From NCBI GenBank assembly GCA_963777485.1, contig CAVZQP010000002.1, positions 1,364,001 through 1,428,000 of the forward strand: DNA of 64,000 nt. Reading direction: 5' to 3'. The notes beneath the pieces were generated by a model. That model was not told the DNA's origin and did no database searches. It worked only from the letters and a program-made list of their open reading frames with translations. Positions 45,458 to 54,187 of this stretch are shown piece after piece; position 1 is the stretch's first letter, and the number at the start of each line of letters is the position of its first letter. This stretch comes from Bog-473 sp963777485. GTDB taxonomy: Bacteria; Actinomycetota; Acidimicrobiia; Acidimicrobiales; RAAP-2. The position numbers and the translations under genes were made by a program.

Positions 45458-46030
45458 TCACGAGACGGGCATGTCCCACATGGGGAACCAGCGCGACAGG
45501 TCCGACTCGACGGGGAGATCGGTGCCGACCATGCTGCGGATCCGCAACTCCAGCTCGGTGTCGCGCCGCTCCTTCGACGCGTCCACCGGCGCGAACGGGT
45601 AGAAGGTGCCACGCTTGAACAGGTAGACGAGGCGGAAGGCCTTTGCGTCAGACGGTGCGTCCGTCCCGGGCACGAACCCGAACACCGAGCACAGCAGCTG
45701 GGGACTCCAGCCGTTGTCCTGCAGCGTCGAGTTCGCCATGTGGATCTTGGTGACGAGGTCCTCGAGGTCGGGGTCGTCGAGCAAAAGCCAGCCGTAGTCG
45801 AAGGAGTCGGTGGTGTGCTTGAACTCCTGGCCGACCAGCTCGGAGATCTCCTTCTCGGCGTCCGCCACCGCCTGGCCCGGCGGTGGCTTCCAGCACACGC
45901 CGGCATGCCCCGAGGACACCAGGCCGCCGGCGCTCTCCAGCGTCAGCGCGGCTGTGGGCAGCGAGAAGAGCGCGTCGAGGTTGGCCCGGACGGGCTTGGT
46001 GCGGCCGAGGATGGTGTCGAAGATGCCCAT
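45458..46030 (-). CDS. pspAB: PspA-associated protein PspAB
   Basis: The 190-residue product begins MGIFDTILGRTKPVRANLDALFSLPTAALTLESAG, the recognisable start of PspAB, a cytosolic partner conserved beside PspA in actinobacteria and some archaea. The rest (EFKHTTDSFDYGWLLLDDPDLEDLV, SVFGFVP, AFRLVYLFKRGTFYPFAP) is also typical. Its position downstream of pspA and htpX supports the call. The companion PspAA gene was not seen. Molecular role unknown. Confidence 0.82.
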   Translation of the reverse strand: MGIFDTILGRTKPVRANLDALFSLPTAALTLESAGGLVSSGHAGVCWKPPPGQAVADAEKEISELVGQEFKHTTDSFDYGWLLLDDPDLEDLVTKIHMANSTLQDNGWSPQLLCSVFGFVPGTDAPSDAKAFRLVYLFKRGTFYPFAPVDASKERRDTELELRIRSMVGTDLPVESDLSRWFPMWDMPVS

Positions 46031-46139
46031 GGCTGTCCGCCGTTCTAGCGCCTCTGGCCCAGCTTCCAGCAATCGGCCGCGTCGGCCCTGCCAGACCCGG
46101 AGGCCGGAGGCCGAAGCCGGCGGCCCGATTCAGCGAAGC

Positions 46140-47099
46140 TCAGACAACCGGGCTGGAGCCGGTCTGGCCGAGCTCGTACTCGAGCTGCTCGAGCTGAGCC
46201 AGACGCTTCTCGAGCGTGGGGTGGGTCCGGAAGAGTTGGCCGAAGCTGAACCCGCCCCCGCCGCCCTGCGTGGCGCCGCTGGACACGGCCGGGGTGAAGA
46301 AGAAGGCGTTGAACGGCTCGGCGGCCCGCAGGTCCTTGGTCGGGATGCGACCCATCTCGCCGGTGATCTTGACCAGCGCCGACGCCAGCAACGAGGGCCG
46401 GCCGATCAACAGGGCGCCGGAGCGGTCGGCCGCCAGCTCCCGGTACCGGGACAGCGCCATGGTCAACAGGAAGCTGATGAAGTAGACGACGATCGACACC
46501 AGCATGATCAGCGTCTCGATCAGCGCGACCTGGCTGCCGCCCTGGTTGTTGTTCCCGCCGCCGCCGAAGATCTCCGAGTAGAACATCACCCGGGTCAGCA
46601 GTCCGGCGATCATCCCCAAGCCACTGGCGATGGTCATCACGGCCACGTCGCGGTGCGCGACGTGCGAGATCTCGTGCGAGAGCACCGCCTCGACCTCGGG
46701 CTCCTCCAACCGCCGCAGCAGGCCGGTCGTGACGCACACGACCGCGGACTTGGGGCTCCGGCCGGTGGCGAAGGCGTTGGGGATGTCGGTGGTGGCGATC
46801 GCCACCTTCGGCTTGGGCATGTCGGCCAGCGCGCACAGGCGGTCGACCACGCCGTGGAGCTCGGGCGCCTGCTCGGGCGTGACCTCCTTGGCGTGCATGG
46901 CGTACATGGCGATCTTGGCGCTGAACCAGTACTGACAGAACAACAAGCCGAAGCCGATGACCAGGATCAGCACCAGGCTGTGCAACAGGGCGAACAGAAT
47001 GGCGATGAAGGCGCCGTAGAGCAGGACGATGAAGAAACCCGTCATCAGCATGCGACGGGTCAGGCCCCGGTCGGCGGGGATGTTGCGTGAGATAGCCAT
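46140..47099 (-). CDS. htpX: HtpX family membrane zinc metalloprotease
   Basis: The 319-residue protease degrades damaged membrane proteins. Two N-terminal helices (residues ~15-55) precede the zinc motif HEISHVAHRD (~residue 140) and there is a further pair of helices after it; the downstream Glu ligand lies in the RELAADRSGALL segment. A GFSFGQLFRTHPTLEKRLAQLEQLE C-terminus is standard. The start overlaps the pspA stop by one base, so the two are translated together. Confidence 0.94.
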   Translation of the reverse strand: MAISRNIPADRGLTRRMLMTGFFIVLLYGAFIAILFALLHSLVLILVIGFGLLFCQYWFSAKIAMYAMHAKEVTPEQAPELHGVVDRLCALADMPKPKVAIATTDIPNAFATGRSPKSAVVCVTTGLLRRLEEPEVEAVLSHEISHVAHRDVAVMTIASGLGMIAGLLTRVMFYSEIFGGGGNNNQGGSQVALIETLIMLVSIVVYFISFLLTMALSRYRELAADRSGALLIGRPSLLASALVKITGEMGRIPTKDLRAAEPFNAFFFTPAVSSGATQGGGGGFSFGQLFRTHPTLEKRLAQLEQLEYELGQTGSSPVV

Positions 47100-47974
47100 C
47101 AGGTGTTGTCTCCTCCAGACGCCCCGGTTCCATTGCCCCCGGTCCCTGCAGTTTCCGCCGCCCCGTCGGCCCCGGCCCCGGCCCCGGCTCCGGCCCCGGC
47201 CCCGGCCCCAGAAGTCTCCGCCGATGCCGCCACGGCATCCGCCGACGGCAACGCCGCCGCCGAGCCGCCGCCGCCCGTCCCCAACTCCGCCTTCAACGCC
47301 GCGAGCTCGTTGTCGACCTGGTTCGTCGACGACACCTTGTCGAGCTCCTTCTGGATGTCGTCCACCGGTGTCGACAGGTCCTCGAGCGCGCCCGACGCCA
47401 GCAGTTCGTCGATGGCGCCCGCCCGCGCCTGCATCGAGGCGATCTTGTCCTGGGCGCGCTGCATGGTGGCGCCGGCGTCCTTCGACGACGTCGAGATCCC
47501 CGACACCGCCTCGCCGACCTTGGTCTGCGCCTCGGCTGCCGTGTACGTCGCCTTCAGCGTCTCCTTCTGCGTGCGGAACTGCTCGACGCGGGCCTGCAAC
47601 GTCTGCGAGGTCGCGACGAGCTTCTGCTCCTGCTCGGTGATCTGGTCGTGCTGGGTCTTGAGCTCCGTCAGCTGCTCACCCAGCGCGGCCCGTCGGGCCA
47701 GCGCCTCCCGGGCGAGGTCCTCGTTGCCTTGCGCCAACGCGGCCTTCGCCTGGCCCTGCAGCTTGTCGGCCTGCTTCTGCAGACCCTGCGCCTGCAGCTC
47801 GATCCGCTTGCGGGCCGTCGCCACGTCCGCGACGCCCCGCCGCACCTTCGTGAGCTGCTCGACCTGGCGCTCGTAGGACAGGTCGAGCGTGTCGCGGGGG
47901 TCCTCCATCTTGTCCAGGGCCTTGTTGGCCTTCGAACGGAAGATGTCGAGGAAGCGCTGCCACGTGCCTGCCAT
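47099..47974 (-). CDS. pspA: PspA/IM30 family membrane stress protein
   Basis: The 291-residue protein begins MAGTWQRFLDIFRSKANKALDKMEDPRDTL, an amphipathic helix and the start of the long PspA coiled coil (~residues 25-220). The final ~60 residues are Ala/Gly/Ser-rich. PspA polymers coat and stabilise damaged membranes. TATGCT lies 8 nt before the ATG on the minus strand, a leaderless arrangement. It heads the pspA-htpX-pspAB-phosphatase group. Confidence 0.92.
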   Translation of the reverse strand: MAGTWQRFLDIFRSKANKALDKMEDPRDTLDLSYERQVEQLTKVRRGVADVATARKRIELQAQGLQKQADKLQGQAKAALAQGNEDLAREALARRAALGEQLTELKTQHDQITEQEQKLVATSQTLQARVEQFRTQKETLKATYTAAEAQTKVGEAVSGISTSSKDAGATMQRAQDKIASMQARAGAIDELLASGALEDLSTPVDDIQKELDKVSSTNQVDNELAALKAELGTGGGGSAAALPSADAVAASAETSGAGAGAGAGAGAGADGAAETAGTGGNGTGASGGDNT

Positions 47975-48102
47975 GAGTATCGAGCATAAAGCCCAGCGGG
48001 GGAGCGGTGGCACCGGCCGAGCCGGCGACGAGCGGGGCGTCGCAGGAGGCACGAACGACCAGCCGAGCGGCCCAGCACAGGGCCGCCGCTAACCTCGGGC
48101 AG
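47975..48102. promoter_or_regulatory. Divergent promoter region between pspA and mca
   Basis: Minus-strand TATGCT (47988-47983) is 8 nt from the pspA start, and plus-strand TAACCT (48090-48095) is 7 nt from the mca GTG. Both are leaderless-type arrangements; nothing else is apparent in the interval. Confidence 0.5.
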
Positions 48103-48969
48103 GTGCCCCACCGCCTTTGCCTCCTGAGCGTCCACGCGCACCCGGACGACGAGGCCTCCAAGGGTGCGCCCACGGTGGCCAAGTACCACGCCGAGGGCGT
48201 CCACACCGTGTTGGTGACCGCAACGGGCGGCGAGGAGGGCGACATCCTCAACCCGGCCATGGACACACCCGAGGTGCGGGCCGACATCGGGCGGGTGCGG
48301 ATGGCCGAGCTGAAGGCCGCCACCGACATCATCGGCTACGACGAAACGGTCCTCCTGGGCTACCGCGACTCGGGCATGCCCGACACCGAGGCCAACAAGA
48401 ACCCGGCGTCGTTCGGCCAGGCCCCGCTCGACGAGGCGGTCGGAAAGCTGGTCGCCATCATCCGCCGCACCCGTCCCCAGGTCGTGATCACCTACGGCGA
48501 GGACCACTCGGGCTACCCACATCCCGACCACATCCGCGTCCACCAGATTTCGGTGTCGGCCTTCGACTCCGCCAGTGATCCGGACAAGTACCCGGAGGCC
48601 GGACCTCCCTTCGCCCCGGCCAAGCTCTACTACTCGGTCTGGGCCGCTTCGCGCTTCCGCGAGATCCACGCCAAGTTCGAGGAGCTCGGGCTCGAGTCAC
48701 CCTTCGACGAGAAGTGGCTCGCACGGATCGGCCGTGACGAGACCTACACCACCACGATCGACATCGCCGACTTCACCGACGTACGGGCCGACGCACTCAA
48801 GGCGCACGCCACCCAGGTCGACCCGACCTCGAAGTTCTGGTTCGGCCTGCCGCCCGAGGTCATGCGCGACATCCACCCGGTCGAGGAGTTCTATCTCGCC
48901 CGCAGTCGCATCGGCCCGACGACCGGCGTGACCGAGAAGGACCTCTTCGAGGGCGTGCGCCAGGGCTGA
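48103..48969 (+). CDS. mca: Mycothiol S-conjugate amidase
   Basis: Mca cleaves mycothiol conjugates to export mercapturates, a detoxification step special to actinobacteria. The 288 residues start LCLLSVHAHPDDEASKGAPTVAKYHAEG, the zinc-binding AHPDDE of the MshB/Mca family, and contain VLLGYRDSGMPDTEANKNP, ITYGEDHSGYPHPDHIRVHQI and a C-terminal HATQVDPTSKFWFGLPPEV. The GYRDSGM and length favour Mca over MshB. Start at GTG 48103, with TAACCT seven bases upstream. Confidence 0.93.
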   Translation: MPHRLCLLSVHAHPDDEASKGAPTVAKYHAEGVHTVLVTATGGEEGDILNPAMDTPEVRADIGRVRMAELKAATDIIGYDETVLLGYRDSGMPDTEANKNPASFGQAPLDEAVGKLVAIIRRTRPQVVITYGEDHSGYPHPDHIRVHQISVSAFDSASDPDKYPEAGPPFAPAKLYYSVWAASRFREIHAKFEELGLESPFDEKWLARIGRDETYTTTIDIADFTDVRADALKAHATQVDPTSKFWFGLPPEVMRDIHPVEEFYLARSRIGPTTGVTEKDLFEGVRQG

Positions 48970-49009
48970 CCGCAGGAGCGGTATCGGCGTTCCGTCTGTC
49001 CCGCGCCGT

Positions 49010-49052
49010 CCACTGCCACGGCGCCCCTGAAGGAAACCCGTGGACGCAGTGG
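49010..49052 (+). terminator. Possible hairpin terminator after mca
   Basis: CCACTGCCACGG (49010-49021) pairs with CCGTGG (49038-49043) and CAGTGG (49047-49052), with a 3-nt bulge, about 40 bp past the mca stop. No T-run follows. Confidence 0.35.
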
Positions 49053-49157
49053 CTCGCTGCATGGGCACGCGTCCCCGGCACGAAGTCTGCTGGCGAGGCG
49101 AGGGCGGATCAGCGTGTGGTGCTATGGCCATTGCACCGTGCAGTAAGAATTTGGTTC

Positions 49158-50324
49158 GTGAGTGCATTCCACCGAGTTGGAGGGAGCCTCTCGAGCGGTG
49201 GGAGGACCGGGGGGAGGGCTGGAAGGCGCGGGCGACCTCGCGAACAGACGCGGACCGTGCTCGTCGGCTCCTTCTGGCGATGGCCGACGGCGATCTCCAT
49301 CGCGGTGACGACCATTTCGTTCATCGCCGTCGTGGCCACTCTGATCTCGAATCGTGACGCCGACGTTGCGCCCCTGATCTGGCCGGCTCTGTTCGGATTG
49401 ATCACCTTCCGCTTCTACACGGCACGCCGACTCGAGTTCGATGATCAATGCGTCATCGCGCACGGGTTCTGGCGCAGGCGCACCTTCGCCTGGACGGAGG
49501 TCGCAAACGTCGAAATCGGTGCAAATGACGGCGTCTACTTCGCACCGACGCTGCGGCTCACGAGCGGGAAGAGCTACCGCATCTACGCGGGATTGCGCCG
49601 GAAATTGAGGAAACGCCCTGAGAGCATCGTGGCCGTGGCCGAATGGGTCGACGCCATGAACAAGGTCCGAGGCGTCGAGACGCCGTCCACCGAGATCGAG
49701 ACTTGGCTCGTCGACAACAGGGCGAACCCGAAACCCTCCGTGCCACCGAAACCCGAAAAGGCTTCGACGAGGCGTTGGCGCCTTGCCCTCGCCATAGCGC
49801 TCGTTGCGGTGTTCCTGTGGGCTCTTGCCATCTTCCTCCGAAACGAGGTTGACGACATCACGCTCGCCCACTACGGCGTCGTGCTCCAGGCTCAGGTGGT
49901 CGGCCACGACCACGAGGACGACGGCGACGGCGAGTCGAGTGACTATCTGTGGATCGCGATCCCCGCCTGCCACTGCAACGTCAGGGTGCCCACGAACAAT
50001 CCGAGCGGGCACCCGAAAGGAACGACGATTCCGGCTCGTTACGACCCGTCCGACCCGAGCAATGCGCAATCGCTGGTTGATGTACCCCTCCAGTGGCCAT
50101 CCGATCTCGCCGGCGGCGGGTCCCTCCTGATCCTCTTCGTCCTACCCGCGGTGGCGATTCTCCTCGCCGAGTGGAAGAGATGGCGGCACCCGCCGTCAGA
50201 ACCACGGGAGGCCTCGGTGCCGTGCGCTCAAGGCCACCTGGTTACCTCAGCGATCGGTGTTCAACCGGTGGACATAGCGAGGGAATCCCGCGCCGTGACG
50301 CCGCCTTCTGACCTATCACTCTGA
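49158..50324 (+). CDS. Membrane protein with bacterial PH-like domain
   Basis: About 388 residues. Two helices (near SFWRWPTAISIAVTTISFIAVVATLI and IWPALFGLITF) precede a PH-like segment (RRLEFDDQCVIAHGFWRRRTFAWTEVANVEI ... LRLTSGKSYRIYAG). Later helices (LALAIALVAVFLWALAIFL; SLLILFVLPAVAILLAEW) bracket an external DUF3592-like domain (HYGVVLQAQVVGHDHE... TIPARYDPSDPSNAQ). Function unknown. GTG 49158 is chosen; the frame extends to GTG 49116. Confidence 0.6.
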   Translation: MSAFHRVGGSLSSGGRTGGRAGRRGRPREQTRTVLVGSFWRWPTAISIAVTTISFIAVVATLISNRDADVAPLIWPALFGLITFRFYTARRLEFDDQCVIAHGFWRRRTFAWTEVANVEIGANDGVYFAPTLRLTSGKSYRIYAGLRRKLRKRPESIVAVAEWVDAMNKVRGVETPSTEIETWLVDNRANPKPSVPPKPEKASTRRWRLALAIALVAVFLWALAIFLRNEVDDITLAHYGVVLQAQVVGHDHEDDGDGESSDYLWIAIPACHCNVRVPTNNPSGHPKGTTIPARYDPSDPSNAQSLVDVPLQWPSDLAGGGSLLILFVLPAVAILLAEWKRWRHPPSEPREASVPCAQGHLVTSAIGVQPVDIARESRAVTPPSDLSL

Positions 50325-50426
50325 AATCGTGTGGCGCGTTGCGCCCTCTTCTTGGTGGAGGGCCCGCCGACCACCAGTCCGCTCAAACCCCGCGAGCTCC
50401 TGCCCGGTCGACACGATGCGCGCGGC

Positions 50427-51740
50427 TCAGCGCGGCCGGAACCGCTCGATGTCCGCTGCGACCATTTTGATCGTGTCGTCGTCGATCTCGGCCGACGCCG
50501 CAAAGCCAGCCCATTCGTCCACGGCGTCGCGGACTTCGCGCACGACCTTGCGGTACCCCGGCACGTCGGCGCGTTGGCCCACCCCGTAGATCTCCTCGAG
50601 GCCGATCTCCTCGAACTTGCCGCTCACCGCCATGAGATGGCGGCTCGTCCACTCGCTGTCGGGTCGATAGGCATGCGTCACGTCATAGGCCGGCGCCAGC
50701 TGCCACGCGGAATTCTCGGGCCGGACGAACGCAAAGTTCTTCGTGTGGTCGTCGCAGTTCGCCGCCATGACGTTGAACACCATCCGACGGAAGGCCTGCC
50801 CGAGCGCCTCGGGCCCGAGGCCGAGCGCGACCACCGTCTGCAGGTACTGGTCGTAGCTGTGGGTCGCGATCATGTTGTAGTCGAGCTGCGCGAGGGCGCA
50901 CAGCGAGATCATGTGGTGTCGTCGGCCACCCGGGCCCCGGTCGAAGCGCCGGGTCATGAAGTGACGGCGCGGGCCCTCGGCGAGCAACCGGCACTCGGTC
51001 ATGTCGATGCCGGCCGCCCGTGCCATCTGGCTGTAGGCGTATTCGACACGCCCGTAGGGCGCGCTGTCACCGAGCCGGTCGCCGTGCCCGTCCATGGCCG
51101 CGCCGCTCACGCCGTCGAGTTTGATCAGCCATTGCTCGAAGCCCTCTGCGGGTGTCGCGTAGGCGGACCGGACCTGGTACGTCGTTGGGTTGAAGGCGAC
51201 GACCGCCTTGGCCCGGGCGCCGCCGGCGCTCGTGCCGACCTGGATGAGCTGTTCGAGAGCCGCGTGAGCCGTCTCGTCGCCGCTGAACTCGCCGCGCACG
51301 GTGCGACGCGCCGCCAGCACCAGGTCGGCCAGCTGCACCGCCGTCGGCGCGTCGGTGCCGGGCTCCCGGGCCGGCGGCCGGAATTCGAGCGCTCCCATCG
51401 CCCGGTCGGCGGCGTAGGCGAGGCGGTCGAGCGGCGTGATGCGTTCGGCGGGGATGCCCTGCTCGGCGAGCCATGCGTTGACCAGGGCGTTGCCGAACGC
51501 GTCGGGCAGCGCGTCGGCCAACAATGGCGGCAGCCGGTAGAAGGTGTCCGGCCGGAGGTCGGGAAACTCGTAAGGCTCGCTGCGCAGCGGCATATGCAGC
51601 GGGGCGAGCTCGAAGTCCCGTTCCACCCACTCGGGCGCGTAGGCGAAGGCGTACCAGCCCGTGCCGGGGTCGAGGGCGACGGCGCCGACGCGGTCACCCC
51701 AGGCGAGCACCTCGATGACGTCCGTCGGTTGATAGGTCAT
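50427..51740 (-). CDS. hipA: HipA-type kinase toxin, module 1
   Basis: The 437-residue protein has the HipA N-terminal part (GWYAFAYAPEWVERDFELAPLHMPLRSE) and kinase core: GTSAGGARAKAVVAF ATP loop (~residue 200), FEQWLIKLDGV, the HipA-type RRFDR and the catalytic NVMAANCDDHTKNFAFV (Asp and Asn) with LAPAYDVTHAYR as the metal Asp. HipA kinases phosphorylate aminoacyl-tRNA synthetases such as GltX and cause growth arrest. The start overlaps hipB (ATGA), with the antitoxin first. Confidence 0.9.
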   Translation of the reverse strand: MTYQPTDVIEVLAWGDRVGAVALDPGTGWYAFAYAPEWVERDFELAPLHMPLRSEPYEFPDLRPDTFYRLPPLLADALPDAFGNALVNAWLAEQGIPAERITPLDRLAYAADRAMGALEFRPPAREPGTDAPTAVQLADLVLAARRTVRGEFSGDETAHAALEQLIQVGTSAGGARAKAVVAFNPTTYQVRSAYATPAEGFEQWLIKLDGVSGAAMDGHGDRLGDSAPYGRVEYAYSQMARAAGIDMTECRLLAEGPRRHFMTRRFDRGPGGRRHHMISLCALAQLDYNMIATHSYDQYLQTVVALGLGPEALGQAFRRMVFNVMAANCDDHTKNFAFVRPENSAWQLAPAYDVTHAYRPDSEWTSRHLMAVSGKFEEIGLEEIYGVGQRADVPGYRKVVREVRDAVDEWAGFAASAEIDDDTIKMVAADIERFRPR

Positions 51741-52057
51741 GGGGTGCTCGACCTTCGACGGCGCACCCTGGGGGCATCTGAAGACCTTGCCGCGCGCCTG
51801 TTGCGGGCCTCGAGGACGTCGAGTGGGTTGAAGCGGGAGGGCGCCGGCCCCAGTGCATCGAGCCAGCGCTCCTGGCCGAGGGCGCGCAGCACGCTGACGA
51901 GTGTGGTCGTCGTGGACCCCATGCCCCGCTCGAGCCTCTTGAGGGCGCCGAGCGACACGTTGGCCGCCTCCGCCAGCTCGGCTTGTGTCAGATCACGTTG
52001 GATGCGGAGGGACCGAAGGCGTTCTCCCAGCCGCTGTTCCAGCTCGTCGGTCTGCAT
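51737..52057 (-). CDS. hipB: HipB-type HTH antitoxin, module 1
   Basis: The 106-residue protein contains an Xre-type helix-turn-helix (LGERLRSLRIQRDLTQAELAEAANVSLGALKRLERG, in part, residues ~10-45) followed by LVSVLRALGQERWLDAL and a basic tail. It should bind the adjacent HipA kinase and repress the operon. GGAGG lies 7 nt before the ATG; a repeated ATAGCCATT site lies directly upstream. Confidence 0.9.
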   Translation of the reverse strand: MQTDELEQRLGERLRSLRIQRDLTQAELAEAANVSLGALKRLERGMGSTTTTLVSVLRALGQERWLDALGPAPSRFNPLDVLEARNRRAARSSDAPRVRRRRSSTP

Positions 52058-52068
52058 GTGTGCCTCCG

Positions 52069-52089
52069 ATAGCCATTCTAATAGCCATT
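52069..52089. promoter_or_regulatory. Direct-repeat operator before hipB of module 1
   Basis: ATAGCCATT occurs at 52069-52077 and again at 52081-52089, a 12-bp period. On the minus strand the interval reads TAGAAT between the repeats, a plausible -10, so bound HipB would block transcription. Inferred from position and repetition. Confidence 0.6.
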
Positions 52090-52129
52090 AGGCGGAAAGG
52101 TGAACCCGAATGGATCCTGAACGGTCAAG

Positions 52130-52171
52130 AATCAGACTATTAAGGTGGAAATAGACGCTAAAAGTCTGATT
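52130..52171. repeat. Inverted repeat between hipB and the upstream membrane gene
   Basis: AATCAGACT (52130-52138) and AGTCTGATT (52163-52171) are exact complements separated by 24 AT-rich bases, with TTTT following on the plus strand. It could be an operator or a terminator of the gene ending at 52202. Confidence 0.4.
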
Positions 52172-52201
52172 TTTGGCTTCTCCACGCCGAGCTCGAGACG
52201 G

Positions 52202-52828
52202 TCAGGCAACCGGCCCGAGGAAGCTCCAGTCGATGACCCCGGCGCTCTGGAGCAGCACCAGGATCACGGCGGTCGCCAAAACTCCCAGGATCACGACGGT
52301 CGCCACCGCCCTCCACGTAAGGCGGCGACGCCACGCCCCCCGCGTCGAGCGCTTCCGGCGCTCGGCCCGAGTTGGGACGGCGGGCGCGGGAGCGTCGGAA
52401 GCCGGTGGTGGAGCGGCCGGTACCGGAGCCGACGTCGCCGGGACCGACGGTGCGACCACCGCCACCGCGGCACCCGTCCCACCATCGTTCCTGTCGGCCA
52501 CCACCGGTTCGGGCACCTTGGGCACCTCCGCGGTGCCGCCGGCCGTGACGTCGCGCATGAGGAGCTCGAGGTCGTCGAGCGTCCAGCCCGGCACGACGAG
52601 CGGCGTCGTCGCGCCCGAGCCGCGCAGCGTGAGGAGGACGTACCCCTTGCGCTCCTCGATCTCCCACTGCGAGACGCGGTCCCACGACATCAGCTGGGCG
52701 GCACGCTCGGGACGGCGCACCTCGATGCCTTCGCGCGAGAGCACGAGCTCGAACACGTCGTTGCCGCGCTTCTTCTGTCTCGAAAGGATCGAAACACCCT
52801 GGATCGTGGTCGGGCTCGTACCGATCAC
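52202..52828 (-). CDS. Tail-anchored protein of unknown function
   Basis: The 208-residue product has a ~95-residue beta-rich N-terminal region (FELVLSREGIEVRRPERAAQLMSWDRVSQWEIEERKGYVLLTLRG, in part) reminiscent of a PH-like fold, an Ala/Pro/Val linker and a single transmembrane helix near the C-terminus (RAVATVVILGVLATAVILVLL). The GTG start at 52828 lies 11 bp past the deacetylase stop, so they are probably co-transcribed. Not recognised. Confidence 0.6.
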   Translation of the reverse strand: MIGTSPTTIQGVSILSRQKKRGNDVFELVLSREGIEVRRPERAAQLMSWDRVSQWEIEERKGYVLLTLRGSGATTPLVVPGWTLDDLELLMRDVTAGGTAEVPKVPEPVVADRNDGGTGAAVAVVAPSVPATSAPVPAAPPPASDAPAPAVPTRAERRKRSTRGAWRRRLTWRAVATVVILGVLATAVILVLLQSAGVIDWSFLGPVA

Positions 52829-52839
52829 CCGCTGCTGAC

Positions 52840-53685
52840 TCAGCCGCCGGCCCGTGCCAGATCGCGCAGTGGCCGGTACCCGATGAGGGTGGCACCCACT
52901 TCGTCGAGGGAGCGGCGGACCCAGTCCTCTTTGCAGATCATCTCGTAGTCGTCGACTCGTCGCATCCAGTCGTCCGTGGCGAGTGAGCGCAGCTCGGCGC
53001 TGTCCACAGCCGGATGCAGCAGGAACTCGGTCACGCCCGGCCGCAGCGTCGCGAAGTCACGCTCGAACGTCTGGCGGGTTCCCACCCCGCCCACGTAGCG
53101 GAAGTGATCGGTGAAGACGGCTCCCGCCTCCGCGGCGACGGCGCGCGCCGGGAATCCCGTGAAGCGCTCGGTGGCCGGGCCGGCCATGCGCAGCGGCAAA
53201 CCGAACTCGACCGCCAGGTCGACGTAGACGTCGAAGAACTCCGGGCGCAGCTGCAATGTGCCCATGTGCGAGTCGATATGGCTCACGTCGAAGCCCCAGA
53301 GGATGGCGCGCTCGATCTGGGCGCGGCATTCGCGTCGGACCTCGTCGAGATCGGCGTGGTCCCAGACGTCCTCAACGGTGCTCGGGAAACCGCCGTCCCC
53401 GCCGAGGAGCGACGGTGCGTGTGTGATCGGCCCCCAGCGGTAGAGCTCGTATTCCGCGTTGAGCGTGAGGTGGACCCCGACGTCCTCGCCCCGGTAGCGC
53501 GAGGAGGCCTCGCGGGCCCAGGGGCAGGGGACCATGAGGGTGGCGCTCGTCACGGTGCCGGTCGCCAAGCATTCGAAGACCCCGACGTTCGCCGAGTGGC
53601 ACGACCCGAGGTCGTCCGCGTTGATGATCACCAACTTGGCGTCGGCCGGATAGCCGAGCCGCTGCGCCAGATTGGCCTCAGCCAT
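52840..53685 (-). CDS. ChbG/HpnK (YdjC) family carbohydrate deacetylase
   Basis: The 281 residues show the YdjC-type metal-binding features: [19 protein letters not shown] near the N-terminus, [23 protein letters not shown] and EFLLHPAVD. Family enzymes remove acetyl groups from diacetylchitobiose or hopanoid precursors in a zinc or magnesium dependent manner; substrate here unknown. It overlaps the purE 3' end by 8 bp, a context that gives no functional hint. Confidence 0.88.
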   Translation of the reverse strand: MAEANLAQRLGYPADAKLVIINADDLGSCHSANVGVFECLATGTVTSATLMVPCPWAREASSRYRGEDVGVHLTLNAEYELYRWGPITHAPSLLGGDGGFPSTVEDVWDHADLDEVRRECRAQIERAILWGFDVSHIDSHMGTLQLRPEFFDVYVDLAVEFGLPLRMAGPATERFTGFPARAVAAEAGAVFTDHFRYVGGVGTRQTFERDFATLRPGVTEFLLHPAVDSAELRSLATDDWMRRVDDYEMICKEDWVRRSLDEVGATLIGYRPLRDLARAGG

Positions 53686-54187
53686 CGTCGGTTGCTCCTC
53701 CGGACACGTCCGCGTCCTGGGCCCGCGCGTCCGACGCGATCTCGTCCTGGAACGTGACCATTCTCGCCGCCAGGTCGGGATCCCCGAGGCCGAGGATGCG
53801 CACCGCCAACAGCCCGGCGTTCCGGGCGCCGTTCACCGCCACGGCGGCGACGGGCACGCCCTTGGGCATCTGCACAATGGAGAGCAGGCTGTCGAGGCCG
53901 TCGAGCTGTGCCAGCGCGACCGGGACGCCGATGACCGGCAACGGGGTGACCGAGGCCAACATGCCGGGCAGGTGGGCGGCACCGCCGGCGCCGGCGATGA
54001 TCACCTTGACGCCCCGCCCGGCCGCGTCCTGGCCGAAGGCGAGCATTTCACGGGGGGTCCGGTGGGCGGAGACCACACGGACTTCATGGGTCACATCGAA
54101 GCGCTCGAGCATCTCGACGGCACCTTGCATGACAGGCAGGTCGGACGAACTGCCCATCACGACCGCGACCAGGGGCGTGGCGCTCAC
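53678..54187 (-). CDS. purE: N5-carboxyaminoimidazole ribonucleotide mutase
   Basis: PurE moves the carboxyl group of N5-CAIR to give CAIR in purine synthesis. The 169 residues have [49 protein letters not shown] and [31 protein letters not shown]. The GTG start at 54187 overlaps the purK stop (GTGA), fitting translation after PurK, whose product is the substrate. Confidence 0.95.
   Translation of the reverse strand: MSATPLVAVVMGSSSDLPVMQGAVEMLERFDVTHEVRVVSAHRTPREMLAFGQDAAGRGVKVIIAGAGGAAHLPGMLASVTPLPVIGVPVALAQLDGLDSLLSIVQMPKGVPVAAVAVNGARNAGLLAVRILGLGDPDLAARMVTFQDEIASDARAQDADVSGGATDDG

Noticed and set aside
50331..52091. 586-codon plus-strand frame opposite hipBA module 1
   Set aside because: Antisense of intact hipA and hipB; no family features.
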